From JBATTK01 sp049670505 (GTDB taxonomy: Bacteria; Bacteroidota; Bacteroidia; Flavobacteriales; Flavobacteriaceae): a DNA stretch of 19,017 nucleotides. The notes below the pieces were generated by a model. It made no database searches. It saw nothing but the letters and a program-made list of their open reading frames with translations, and was not told where the DNA came from. The position numbers were made by a program, and so were the translations under genes. The DNA lies in NCBI GenBank assembly GCA_049670505.1, contig JBATTK010000055.1, forward strand, positions 1 to 19,017, read 5' to 3'. Positions 12,420 through 19,017 of this stretch are shown here, one piece after another (the first letter of the stretch is position 1; each line of letters opens with the position of its first letter).

Positions 12420-15080
12420 TTATTCTACAATGGTATCGTTAACCGTTTCTCTTAGCGCATTTAATTCCTTATCTAAATAGTACAGACCATTTAGTGAAGG
12501 GGAGTATTGGGTAATGGCTACTCCGTAGCTATTTTCTGCAAGCTCGCCTTTATGATTGAAACGTTTTATCTCTGAATATATTCCGGAGGGCGTTAAGGTA
12601 TATTCATAAATGGCGGTACCGTTCTCATCTTCGATCAAGGATAAACTGTCATCGTACATAGTTGTTTTGGAAACCTCGCCCATTGGCCCCCATTTGTACG
12701 CTATCTTGTGATAACCATTAGGTCCCATGGCAGCGTTGTTATTTTTATCAAAGTAGCTATAACTTATGGTGTGCCCTAGATCATTTAGTTCCCACTTTTT
12801 GATGGCTATACCATCGTGCCCGTTCGTGGGTTGATCATACTCATTAAAATAGCGATTCCCTATAACCCACTGACGTTGATTATAAGCGATATTGATAGCA
12901 CTTACGCCATCTTCATTTTTCACCCTTTTGTTGGATGCGTTGTAATATACTGTTCGTATTTTATTATCATATGTGTTATAGTAATATTTGGTGATACAAG
13001 CCCCTTCCTTTAATTTTCCATTGATATCGTACTCCAATCGTACGGAATCAAGACCGGCCTTATTGATAAGAAAACTGGTTTTAAAGCTTCCGCTAATCGC
13101 GGCGGGCTTCATGTTGATATCGTAGTTGGAGCGCTCGACGAGCTGATTGCTTTTGTTGTATTTGTAGATATTGTAGGTTACACTGTCGGTTGCATAGGCC
13201 AGTTCATTTTTAGCATTGTAGTAGGTGGTTTTCAGCTTGTTTCGGTTATCATCATACTCCCACTGAACAAGGGCCACATCGGCTTCGAATTCTTTTGGGT
13301 CGCCTATGGAATCATATACACTGGTTTCTAGAGTATTTCCTTTGTCATCATAGGTATATCGGTATTCCACAATTTTATCATCGGTCCGGGCAAAGTTGCC
13401 ATCGGTTTTCAGATATATCTCTTTAATAATTTGTTTTTTTTGATCAAGCGTCTTTTTGATTATCGCAATCTTGCTTTCATTTTCTATCACATTGCCATAA
13501 ACGTCTATGTTGTGTTCCTTTACAATGCTATCCGCTTCATAGCTATACTTCGTAGCACCCCATTTGGAGTCATTATATTTTAGTACAAATTCAGGGTAGT
13601 AATATGCTTCGAATTTAATTCTACCCAGGGAATCGTATTCTTTTACTTGTTGAAAATAATCGTCATTGGCTACAATGGGTAAATGGTCCTTATTATATCG
13701 TTTTACACTAGTTTCCCTGTCGAAAAGGTCGTAGGTGTATTCATAAACGGAAGCTCCATTGTCATCGTAGGTCTTTTCACCATTTTCATTAAGTGAAGTA
13801 ACCCTTACTGTGTTTCCCCGTTCATCATAATCATAGATGAGGTGGTAGTCACTGAGGTGATATCCTAAACTTCCATTTTCATCATAAAGCCGATAAGAGG
13901 TTTTACGATTATTTTCATTAAACTCTAATTCATATCGTGCAATGTACCTGGCATTATTTTTTAACCGCTTCTGTTTATCAAAGTTTTCAAAGAGGATGGT
14001 TCTTTCCTTTTTGTCCAGCACTCTTATTTCATGATAAATTCCTTCATCATCTGAAATTTTTCTTCCTTTCTGGTCGTAATAGGTAGAGAGGTATGATGCT
14101 TCCTCGGGATTATACGTCCATTTAGTTTCATAGATTGAATTCCTGCTAATTCTTTTTCCTTCCTTATCAAAATAATGTCTCACGCTGTTCTTTTCTTCGT
14201 CCACAAAAGTTTTGATTTGACATATGGATAAACCATCGTTCGGGGTTTCATCGGCATTTAAATAGTGGATTTCGAAAACGCCTTTCTTTTTTTCAATGAT
14301 ACGGGTAATTGCCGTTTCAAAATACCCTCCATTGGTAAGCTTCCCGTTCTTATAAAATTTAACTACTTTTTCTTTGTGGTCCGGAAACTGAAGTTCATAG
14401 GTCTCCCCATATACAATATCCTTCTCGGCTACCGGGAAAGAGGTCAGTACTTTATGCGTAAATGTGAAATAAATATGCCGGAAGAACTGGGTGCGATTCT
14501 TTGTAAAGTCGTAATAACCGTAGATATCCTCATTTTCATAATAAGCGGTCTGTCGTAATAAATCATCTATTTTTAGTTCCCAATACCGTTGCAATCGGCT
14601 ATCGGCATTGTGGTCGGTAATGCTGTCATATACATTTTGTAAGCTGTCTAGTTTTTTAGCATACTTCGCCTTTAACGATTTTATCTTTTTTAAAGAAAGA
14701 CCGCCTAAACCTTTTTCAACTAGGTCTTTTCGCAAAAGTCTAGCGCAATATTCGGTAATGTTAAAGTGATATTGTTCATGGGTCAGTACGTTATAACTAT
14801 CATATTCGTTTCGTAGCCGTTCCGAGAGATTGGGATTCATAAAGGCATACACCTTTGAAGTCTTATTTGTAATCAAATTTGGGCAAGCGATGTTGGAGTG
14901 AATAAGGGCCACATAATCCTTTTCCATATAATTGACCAATTCAAAATCATCCCATACCAAAGAACGATCGGACCATGAAATCATATCCTTATTGCCAAAA
15001 CCTCTTTTATGGGTAAAACCAAATGCCAGTATGCATACCAATAGTATGACCGAAACAATGATATGGTGTTTAGGTTTCAT
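12420..15080 (-). CDS. Exported DUF922-like protein with long YD-like repeat region
   Basis: This 886-residue protein has an N-terminal signal or anchor helix (about 6-22). Residues ~33-190 resemble DUF922 secreted metalloprotease-like domains: ISWSDRSLVWDDFE, VYAFMNPNLSERLR, then LTHEQYHFNITEYCARLLRK, holding an HExxH motif (His101, Glu102, His105) and a possible third ligand Glu110. From about 210 to 870 follow roughly a dozen degenerate repeats of about 45-48 residues with the pattern Y-x-Y-D-x-x-G-N...Y-x-x-x-G...D-x-N-G, like loose YD/RHS or YwqK-type beta repeats. The C-terminus has no further domain. It overlaps the DUF805 gene by 11 bp (coupled translation). A zinc protease with a surface beta-repeat stalk is the inference; activity and target are unknown. 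Confidence 0.75.
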   Translation of the reverse strand: MKPKHHIIVSVILLVCILAFGFTHKRGFGNKDMISWSDRSLVWDDFELVNYMEKDYVALIHSNIACPNLITNKTSKVYAFMNPNLSERLRNEYDSYNVLTHEQYHFNITEYCARLLRKDLVEKGLGGLSLKKIKSLKAKYAKKLDSLQNVYDSITDHNADSRLQRYWELKIDDLLRQTAYYENEDIYGYYDFTKNRTQFFRHIYFTFTHKVLTSFPVAEKDIVYGETYELQFPDHKEKVVKFYKNGKLTNGGYFETAITRIIEKKKGVFEIHYLNADETPNDGLSICQIKTFVDEEKNSVRHYFDKEGKRISRNSIYETKWTYNPEEASYLSTYYDQKGRKISDDEGIYHEIRVLDKKERTILFENFDKQKRLKNNARYIARYELEFNENNRKTSYRLYDENGSLGYHLSDYHLIYDYDERGNTVRVTSLNENGEKTYDDNGASVYEYTYDLFDRETSVKRYNKDHLPIVANDDYFQQVKEYDSLGRIKFEAYYYPEFVLKYNDSKWGATKYSYEADSIVKEHNIDVYGNVIENESKIAIIKKTLDQKKQIIKEIYLKTDGNFARTDDKIVEYRYTYDDKGNTLETSVYDSIGDPKEFEADVALVQWEYDDNRNKLKTTYYNAKNELAYATDSVTYNIYKYNKSNQLVERSNYDINMKPAAISGSFKTSFLINKAGLDSVRLEYDINGKLKEGACITKYYYNTYDNKIRTVYYNASNKRVKNEDGVSAINIAYNQRQWVIGNRYFNEYDQPTNGHDGIAIKKWELNDLGHTISYSYFDKNNNAAMGPNGYHKIAYKWGPMGEVSKTTMYDDSLSLIEDENGTAIYEYTLTPSGIYSEIKRFNHKGELAENSYGVAITQYSPSLNGLYYLDKELNALRETVNDTIVE

Positions 15081-15822
15081 GCCGCATTATTTGGTTTTTG
15101 AAAATAGTCTTGTATAACAAAAAGGGGAGATAGGTAAATCCAAAAATGATAGCAATAGCTATCAACTCAAAGTAGATGGTCTGTATCTGAATTTCAGAAC
15201 CTCTGAAGTAAACACTGTACATACGCAAACAGATATAGAACAGTGTGGCGTACAGCAAACGTTGCCTTAGGTAAATTCTATTATGATTATTTGGCTTCCT
15301 GAGGTAGTTTTTTTGCAGCAACAATGAAAGAAAATGAAAAGGGATCACTGTGAGAAGTGCAAAAAGACCCGACCAGACATCAGAAGCTGGCAGGTATTCA
15401 AGCAGAATTGCGGCCATTAGGATATTGAGCAACACCGTACTGCTAAGCTGTATGGCAAGTTCGAGGTTACTTGTGGCCTCTTCAGGCATCTGGACCGCTA
15501 TAACACCATTTTGTTCAACTTCCTTGGGGTTTTCTCCGTAAACATTGGTTCCCAGGTTTCCGTCTTGAAAGAGCATCCAAAGGCTATAGAACGGAATAAA
15601 TTGATAGAAGCCACTATTACCCAAATCATGACATCTCTTGGCACCCTGTGCTAAAATAAACCATATCAAGGTTGCATAAAGCAAATAAAAAAGCAGACTT
15701 ATCTTAGGAAATTCTTGCCAAATAAAAGCCGTAATGCCGTAAATAAAAAAATAAATAAGATAACTCAAACCATACTCTAGCCTGCGTATACGGCCCTTAA
15801 AAGAAAAAGGAGATTTGAACAT
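15070..15822 (-). CDS. DUF805 family membrane protein with extra C-terminal membrane domain
   Basis: This 250-residue protein has a typical DUF805 first half: FKGRIRRLEYGLSYLIYF near residues 8-25, the signature AKRCHDLGNSGFYQFIPFY (61-79), and FQDGNLGTNVYGENPK (85-100). The second half (about 120-245) adds four more hydrophobic helices without a recognised domain, roughly doubling the usual DUF805 length of 110-150 residues. DUF805 proteins are inner-membrane proteins of unknown function. The stop overlaps the start of the DUF922-like gene by 11 bp, so the two products probably act together, perhaps at the cell envelope. A TATATTCG sequence near 15860-15867 (- strand) could be a -7 box, but no -33 element is evident. 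Confidence 0.8.
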   Translation of the reverse strand: MFKSPFSFKGRIRRLEYGLSYLIYFFIYGITAFIWQEFPKISLLFYLLYATLIWFILAQGAKRCHDLGNSGFYQFIPFYSLWMLFQDGNLGTNVYGENPKEVEQNGVIAVQMPEEATSNLELAIQLSSTVLLNILMAAILLEYLPASDVWSGLFALLTVIPFHFLSLLLQKNYLRKPNNHNRIYLRQRLLYATLFYICLRMYSVYFRGSEIQIQTIYFELIAIAIIFGFTYLPFLLYKTIFKNQIMRHET

Positions 15823-15907
15823 ATCTGTCGGTTATTGGTTTGGTCAATTAGTTAACGTACGAATATATAAGATTATTGAGAGTGTAGAAAATTCTTTCTT
15901 TTTTTGG

Positions 15908-16750
15908 TCATTTTTTGAATTCAATACTTTTGACTTGTAGATATTCCCAAATCTCTATCCAATTCCCTGCATTGGATAATTCTAAAAAATCCGTTTGGGA
16001 TAGGCAATGGGTAAGAAATCCGTCAATTTTCGTTTCTGGAATATTGAAATTTTCAGACATTGTTTTCTTTGAAAAATTAGCAATGATTTCTTTTTCCATT
16101 GCTATATATTCATCATGGGCAACCATTTCTTCTAATAATTTGGTCCTACCGGAAGCCCGGTTCATTATTTTATGGGTGTTGATGATAATACCTATTGAAA
16201 GATATCGTAAAACAATGGGCGTTGCCTTATTCTTCTCTTCTGGGGTCATAAATCTGGCATATTTACCCCTATCCGCCTCTAAAAGTAATCGTTCGCTTTG
16301 GGTCATTACTTCTACATCCGCATTTGGCAATCCTAATGATGAAGAAGTAACAACAGGTTTAATGCCTAATCTCTCCATATCAAGGTCTATTCTTCCTGTA
16401 AGATTGTAGGGCGTAACCGTGACCTCGTTTAAGTTGATAACGTTCTCCACAAGATTCACGGTGATTGAATTCTTGTTAAAGACCGTTTCGGTGATGATCA
16501 TTTCTTTTGTTAAATACTGAACCGCAGTAAATCGAATGGAATCTTTTAATTTAGCTTCAATGGTGAACAACCCCAAAGAATCCGTAATAGTGGACTTTTT
16601 AGAATTTAGGTTCATAATCAAGACATTTGAAACATCATTGTTAAGGCTTTTGACTCTGCCATTTATACTTTTGCTATATTCTTGACCAAGCCCTATGTGT
16701 GAAGTCAAAAGAATGAATAAGAATAATAGATGTTCCGAATGTTTTAACAA
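15908..16750 (-). CDS. Secreted protein with CarboxypepD_reg-like domain (TTG start)
   Basis: This 280-residue protein has a signal peptide (about 1-22, hydrophobic LLFLFILLTSHIGLG, then GQ). A carboxypeptidase-regulatory-like beta-sandwich follows at about 28-100 (INGRVKSLNNDVSNVLIMNL, then TITDSLGLFTIEAKLKDSIRF and LNEVTVTPY), the form seen at the start of TonB-dependent receptors. Here it is followed by ~165 unassigned, partly helical residues rather than a beta-barrel. The frame starts at TTG (16748-16750); an in-frame TGA lies six bases upstream and no ATG precedes the signal peptide, so TTG is the only sensible start. A dispersed repeat lies immediately upstream. It is probably periplasmic or on the surface; the role is unknown. 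Confidence 0.72.
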   Translation of the reverse strand: MLKHSEHLLFLFILLTSHIGLGQEYSKSINGRVKSLNNDVSNVLIMNLNSKKSTITDSLGLFTIEAKLKDSIRFTAVQYLTKEMIITETVFNKNSITVNLVENVINLNEVTVTPYNLTGRIDLDMERLGIKPVVTSSSLGLPNADVEVMTQSERLLLEADRGKYARFMTPEEKNKATPIVLRYLSIGIIINTHKIMNRASGRTKLLEEMVAHDEYIAMEKEIIANFSKKTMSENFNIPETKIDGFLTHCLSQTDFLELSNAGNWIEIWEYLQVKSIEFKK

Positions 16751-16810
16751 TATTCACATTTTAGGATTATGGTAGCAATGCTCTAAGGTACATGTTTTGC
16801 AAATAAAGGA

Positions 16811-17052
16811 TAACAATAGGATGTGATTATTAACGCCTGCCCATCAAAGCTAAAACTTTGTGGAAGCGGGGGTGGTATATCCTGCTTATAGCACTAAGAT
16901 AGCAAATCTTTGATGTTTCTAAAGGAGCTGTTTGCAATAGGAGGGCAGATTTCATTGGCTTGGAAGAATCTTGACTTTAAACAAGAAAAAAATATGAATT
17001 AACTCCTAAGAACTGGACTAAGGCTTTTCATAGGATACAAAGTTGTAGGGCG
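16811..17052 (-). repeat. Dispersed intergenic repeat R, copy 3
   Basis: This copy has the end motif AACAATAGGATGTGATTATT, the GC-rich hairpin, the core AAGATAGCAAATCTTTGATG (from 16896), a doxX-end remnant (16952-16981) and the outer end AACTGGACTAAGGCTTTTCA. The -7-like box TATCTTAG is the complement of 16894-16901. It lies upstream of the CarboxypepD_reg-like gene and downstream of the transporter gene on the - strand. It lacks the ATTCCGG tail module of copy 2. Confidence 0.65.
16952..16981 (-). pseudogene. Second remnant of doxX-like 3' end
   Basis: On the - strand the codons read FKVKILPSQ followed by TGA, aligned with MKVKVLPNQ-stop at the end of the intact doxX-like gene. Similarity continues past the stop (AAATCTGCCC against AAATCTACAC), as in the copy at 9988. 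No upstream coding sequence accompanies it. Confidence 0.5.
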
Positions 17053-17092
17053 TTTTTCTTTTACTTACTATCTTTTTGCCAATCCATATTTC

Positions 17093-17132
17093 AACCGGGA
17101 ATCTCTCCCTTCCCGTTTTTCAAATTCCGGTT
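17093..17132. terminator. Inverted-repeat cluster downstream of the transporter gene
   Basis: AACCGGGAAT (17093-17102) can pair either with TTCCCG (17110-17115) or with ATTCCGGTT (17124-17132), so two hairpins compete. On the + strand the shorter hairpin is followed by TTTTT (17116-17120), like an intrinsic terminator for + transcription. On the - strand it lies about 20 bp past the transporter stop but has no T-run, so it is a weaker end for that gene. Confidence 0.4.
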
Positions 17133-17152
17133 ATATATTATTCATTATTTCC

Positions 17153-18592
17153 CTATAAGGATGATGACCATATAATCCAAGGTGTTGCAAGAAGGAAGAT
17201 TACCGTATTCAAAACAGTGATGATCGCTCCTTGTTTATATATATCTTCCGATGGTAAAAAGCCACTTCCGGCAAATAAAACATTTGAACTGGAAGCTTGG
17301 GGAGTAATGACAGCAAAATAATTGGTGGCGAAAGACAGCATAAAAGCCATTAGTGTGGCGGGTACTTCGGCATTTACGGCCACTTGTAAAAAAACAGCAT
17401 ATAAAGCCAGCAATTGTGCTGTTTGACTAACGAAAAGATAGTGAATTACAACATATAATACGGTCAAGAGGATATATACCGTAACCCAGTTATAATCACT
17501 GATGTAGGTAGCTATTTGAGCCCCTAGGGTTTTCATAAAACCCATGTCGTTCAGTGCAGTACTCATCATATATAAAATAGCAAACCATACATATGTTTCG
17601 AGGGCGTCCCCGGCACCTTGTCTAATATCCTCAAGGGTGTACATATTGGCCAATATCAGTACCGATAATCCAAGAAAGGCAATAATAGCCAAGTTTATAT
17701 TCAAAACCGGGGAAAAAGCCCAAAGGAGGATCATTCCAAAAAATGTAATGCCCATAATCCATTCTTGCTTACTCATAGGTCCCATTTCGTGCAGCGCATT
17801 CTTGGCCATTTTGGGAGCTTCCGGAGTGTGTTTATTTTCTGGCGGAAATAGTTTATACAATACGTAGGGTATTGCGATCAGTGCAATGATACAGGGTACT
17901 GAAGCCACAAAGACCCAATTCCCAAAATTCATATTTACCCCAAATTGAGCGGCCATTCCGGCGCCCACCGGGTTGGCGGCCATTCCGGTAAACCATAGTG
18001 CTGAACTTATCGTGTGTCCGGATATGGCGGTCATCATAAGATAACTTCCGGTTTTCTTTCTACTTTCTGGTGTAGGCAGGGATCCGGTGTCCAAGGACAA
18101 TGCATGGGTAATGGGATAAAGAATCCCCGATCTTGCCGTATTACTTGGAATTGCAGGGCCCAAGAGCGTATCCGTAGCAACAATACAGTACCCCAAATTT
18201 AAGGTGGATTTCCCAAATCGGCGAATCAGTAAAAAGGCGATTCGTCTCCCCAACCCTGACTTAATGACTCCTTTTGCGACTAAAAAAGCGGCTAAAATGA
18301 GCAGTATAAAGCTCTCTGAGAATCCTGAAAAAGCTTGTTCGGGAGTAAGAACCCTAAATAGGACTACGGCTACCAATGCGAGAACAGATGCGGTAAAAAT
18401 CGATAGGGCATCTATTAAGACTCCTATAATGGCTGTTATAAAAATGGCAAACAAATGCCAAGCATCCTGAGACAAGTCCCATGGAACGGGTAGATGCCAG
18501 ATTATTATACCAACTATGAGGGTGATACTTCTCTTTACCCAAAGTAATTTCCGAGGATTATTTGATGGTTCTTCCACTGAAGTTTGGCTCAT
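17153..18592 (-). CDS. DASS (SLC13) family anion/dicarboxylate transporter
   Basis: This 479-residue protein has about twelve hydrophobic segments, the full length of the divalent anion:Na+ symporter family. The first SNT signature is present as LLGPAIPSNTARSGILYP (Ser150-Asn151-Thr152), a form typical of bacterial and plastid 2-oxoglutarate/malate-type translocators. The second repeat carries ITPQASSSNVLF in the matching place. Members import or exchange C4/C5 dicarboxylates, citrate or sulfate, usually with sodium; the exact substrate cannot be read from sequence. The gene stands alone between two dispersed repeats (16811-17052 and 18740-18950). Start ATG at 18592. Confidence 0.9.
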   Translation of the reverse strand: MSQTSVEEPSNNPRKLLWVKRSITLIVGIIIWHLPVPWDLSQDAWHLFAIFITAIIGVLIDALSIFTASVLALVAVVLFRVLTPEQAFSGFSESFILLILAAFLVAKGVIKSGLGRRIAFLLIRRFGKSTLNLGYCIVATDTLLGPAIPSNTARSGILYPITHALSLDTGSLPTPESRKKTGSYLMMTAISGHTISSALWFTGMAANPVGAGMAAQFGVNMNFGNWVFVASVPCIIALIAIPYVLYKLFPPENKHTPEAPKMAKNALHEMGPMSKQEWIMGITFFGMILLWAFSPVLNINLAIIAFLGLSVLILANMYTLEDIRQGAGDALETYVWFAILYMMSTALNDMGFMKTLGAQIATYISDYNWVTVYILLTVLYVVIHYLFVSQTAQLLALYAVFLQVAVNAEVPATLMAFMLSFATNYFAVITPQASSSNVLFAGSGFLPSEDIYKQGAIITVLNTVIFLLATPWIIWSSSL

Positions 18593-18739
18593 TTGATTAA
18601 ATTCCCATTTTTAATTTACCGGCTTACTATTTCAAACCAACTTTTCCATTCACGGAATTACTTATTTTTCTTCTTTCGATCTTCTATTCAATTTTTTGTC
18701 ACGGTTCATGTCCTTTTATAGCGGTTTTCTTTATGACCC

Positions 18740-18950
18740 ACAACAATGGGATATAATCATTGATGCCTGCCCATCAAAGCTAAAACTTTTTGGAAGCGGC
18801 GGTGGGATACCCCGCTTGTAGCACCAAGATAGCAAATCTTTGATGTTCATAAGGGAACTATTCGCTATTTGGATTAAACAAGAAAAAATAATAATCAACT
18901 TTAGGGAACCGGACTAGTGCTTTTCACAGGACACCGTGTTAGCGTGTTGT
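18740..18950 (-). repeat. Dispersed intergenic repeat R, copy 4
   Basis: This copy has the end motif ACAACAATGGGATATAATCA, the hairpin block (CCTGCCC...GCGGCGGTGGG) and the core AAGATAGCAAATCTTTGATG (from 18826). It runs through TTAAACAAGAAAAA to the outer end GGACTAGTGCTTTTCACAGG. It lacks about 45 bases around the doxX-end remnant found in copies 2 and 3. It lies upstream of the transporter gene in the same orientation as the other copies. Confidence 0.65.
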
Positions 18951-19016
18951 TTTTTTAATTTTTATTATCAAGCTCAATATCCGTTCAAGTATCAGTCCGT
19001 AAAACATTGAATTAAA
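18939..19016 (-). CDS. Possible C-terminal end of a gene running in from the right edge
   Basis: Reading the - strand from the right edge, a frame stays open for 25 codons (ending GLILERILSLIIKIKKTTR) and stops at TAA, complement of 18939-18941, inside the outer end of repeat copy 4. The hydrophobic-basic ending is plausible for a protein C-terminus, and a - strand gene is expected here. The stretch is too short to identify and could be chance. Confidence 0.25.
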   Translation of the reverse strand, partial: FNSMFYGLILERILSLIIKIKKTTR

Positions 19017-19017
19017 A

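Noticed and set aside
15915..16409. Long + strand open frame (164 codons)
   Set aside because: It is antisense to the CarboxypepD_reg-like gene, shows no domain or signal peptide, and the - strand product is coherent with a signal peptide and a known domain.
9841..18950. Calling the dispersed repeats integron attC sites
   Set aside because: They lack the RYYYAAC/GTRRRRY core pairs, and no integrase is present in the window. The cassette-like layout is reported only as a hypothesis.
6911..18950. CRISPR array or insertion sequence
   Set aside because: The repeats are thousands of bases apart without regular spacers, and no transposase gene or target-site duplication was recognised.

Overview
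The window looks like a chromosomal accessory region of a member of the Bacteroidota, most likely a marine Flavobacteriaceae. The evidence is AT-rich DNA, weak Shine-Dalgarno sequences, promoter boxes close to the Bacteroidota TAnnTTTG -7 type, and typical gene families of the phylum: a DUF922-like protein, a CarboxypepD_reg-like secreted protein, small Crp/Fnr-like regulators, an ATC-hydrolase-like protein and DoxX plus AhpD-like proteins. The genus cannot be fixed from this sequence.

Layout. Bases 1-3876 are on the + strand. They hold the end of a trypsin-like serine protease with its catalytic triad intact, then, 51 bp later, a 1085-residue patatin-like phospholipase behind about a dozen membrane helices. 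From 3877 to the right edge every recognisable gene is on the - strand. From left to right these are: ATC-hydrolase-like protein; Crp/Fnr-like regulator; NTF2/SnoaL-like protein; AraC-type regulator; a crp-ahpD-doxX operon read right to left (7019-8564); two small hypothetical envelope proteins (8823-9822); about 1.1 kb without genes (9823-10941); a two-gene module of an AbiEii-like nucleotidyltransferase and an HTH-like partner with a clear palindromic operator/promoter (10942-12250); a DUF805 membrane protein translationally coupled to an 886-residue DUF922-plus-repeat protein (12420-15822); a secreted CarboxypepD_reg-like protein with a TTG start (15908-16750); and a DASS-type anion transporter (17153-18592).

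Non-coding structure. The most distinctive feature is a dispersed intergenic repeat family. Four copies (about 6911-7057, 9841-10200, 16811-17052 and 18740-18950) all lie in the same orientation upstream of - strand genes. They share an exact 20-base core, a GC-rich hairpin and a -7-like box. Three of them also contain the last codons of the doxX-like gene, intact in one copy and as a non-coding remnant in two. A second element type (5410-5540 and 8686-8818) shares an AAATCC/GGATTT hairpin. The nucleotidyltransferase module is flanked by direct copies of the 12-mer GTGCGCCCTATG, one of which begins a compound inverted repeat.

How the genes may work together. The region reads as small independent units (regulator plus enzyme, toxin-like plus partner, protease plus phospholipase) separated by repeats, as expected of a region that gains and loses modules. 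The protease-patatin pair and the nucleotidyltransferase pair are the best candidates for conflict or defence functions. That role is inferred from gene families and arrangement, not shown by the sequence. No tRNA, rRNA, CRISPR array, transposase or integrase was recognised.
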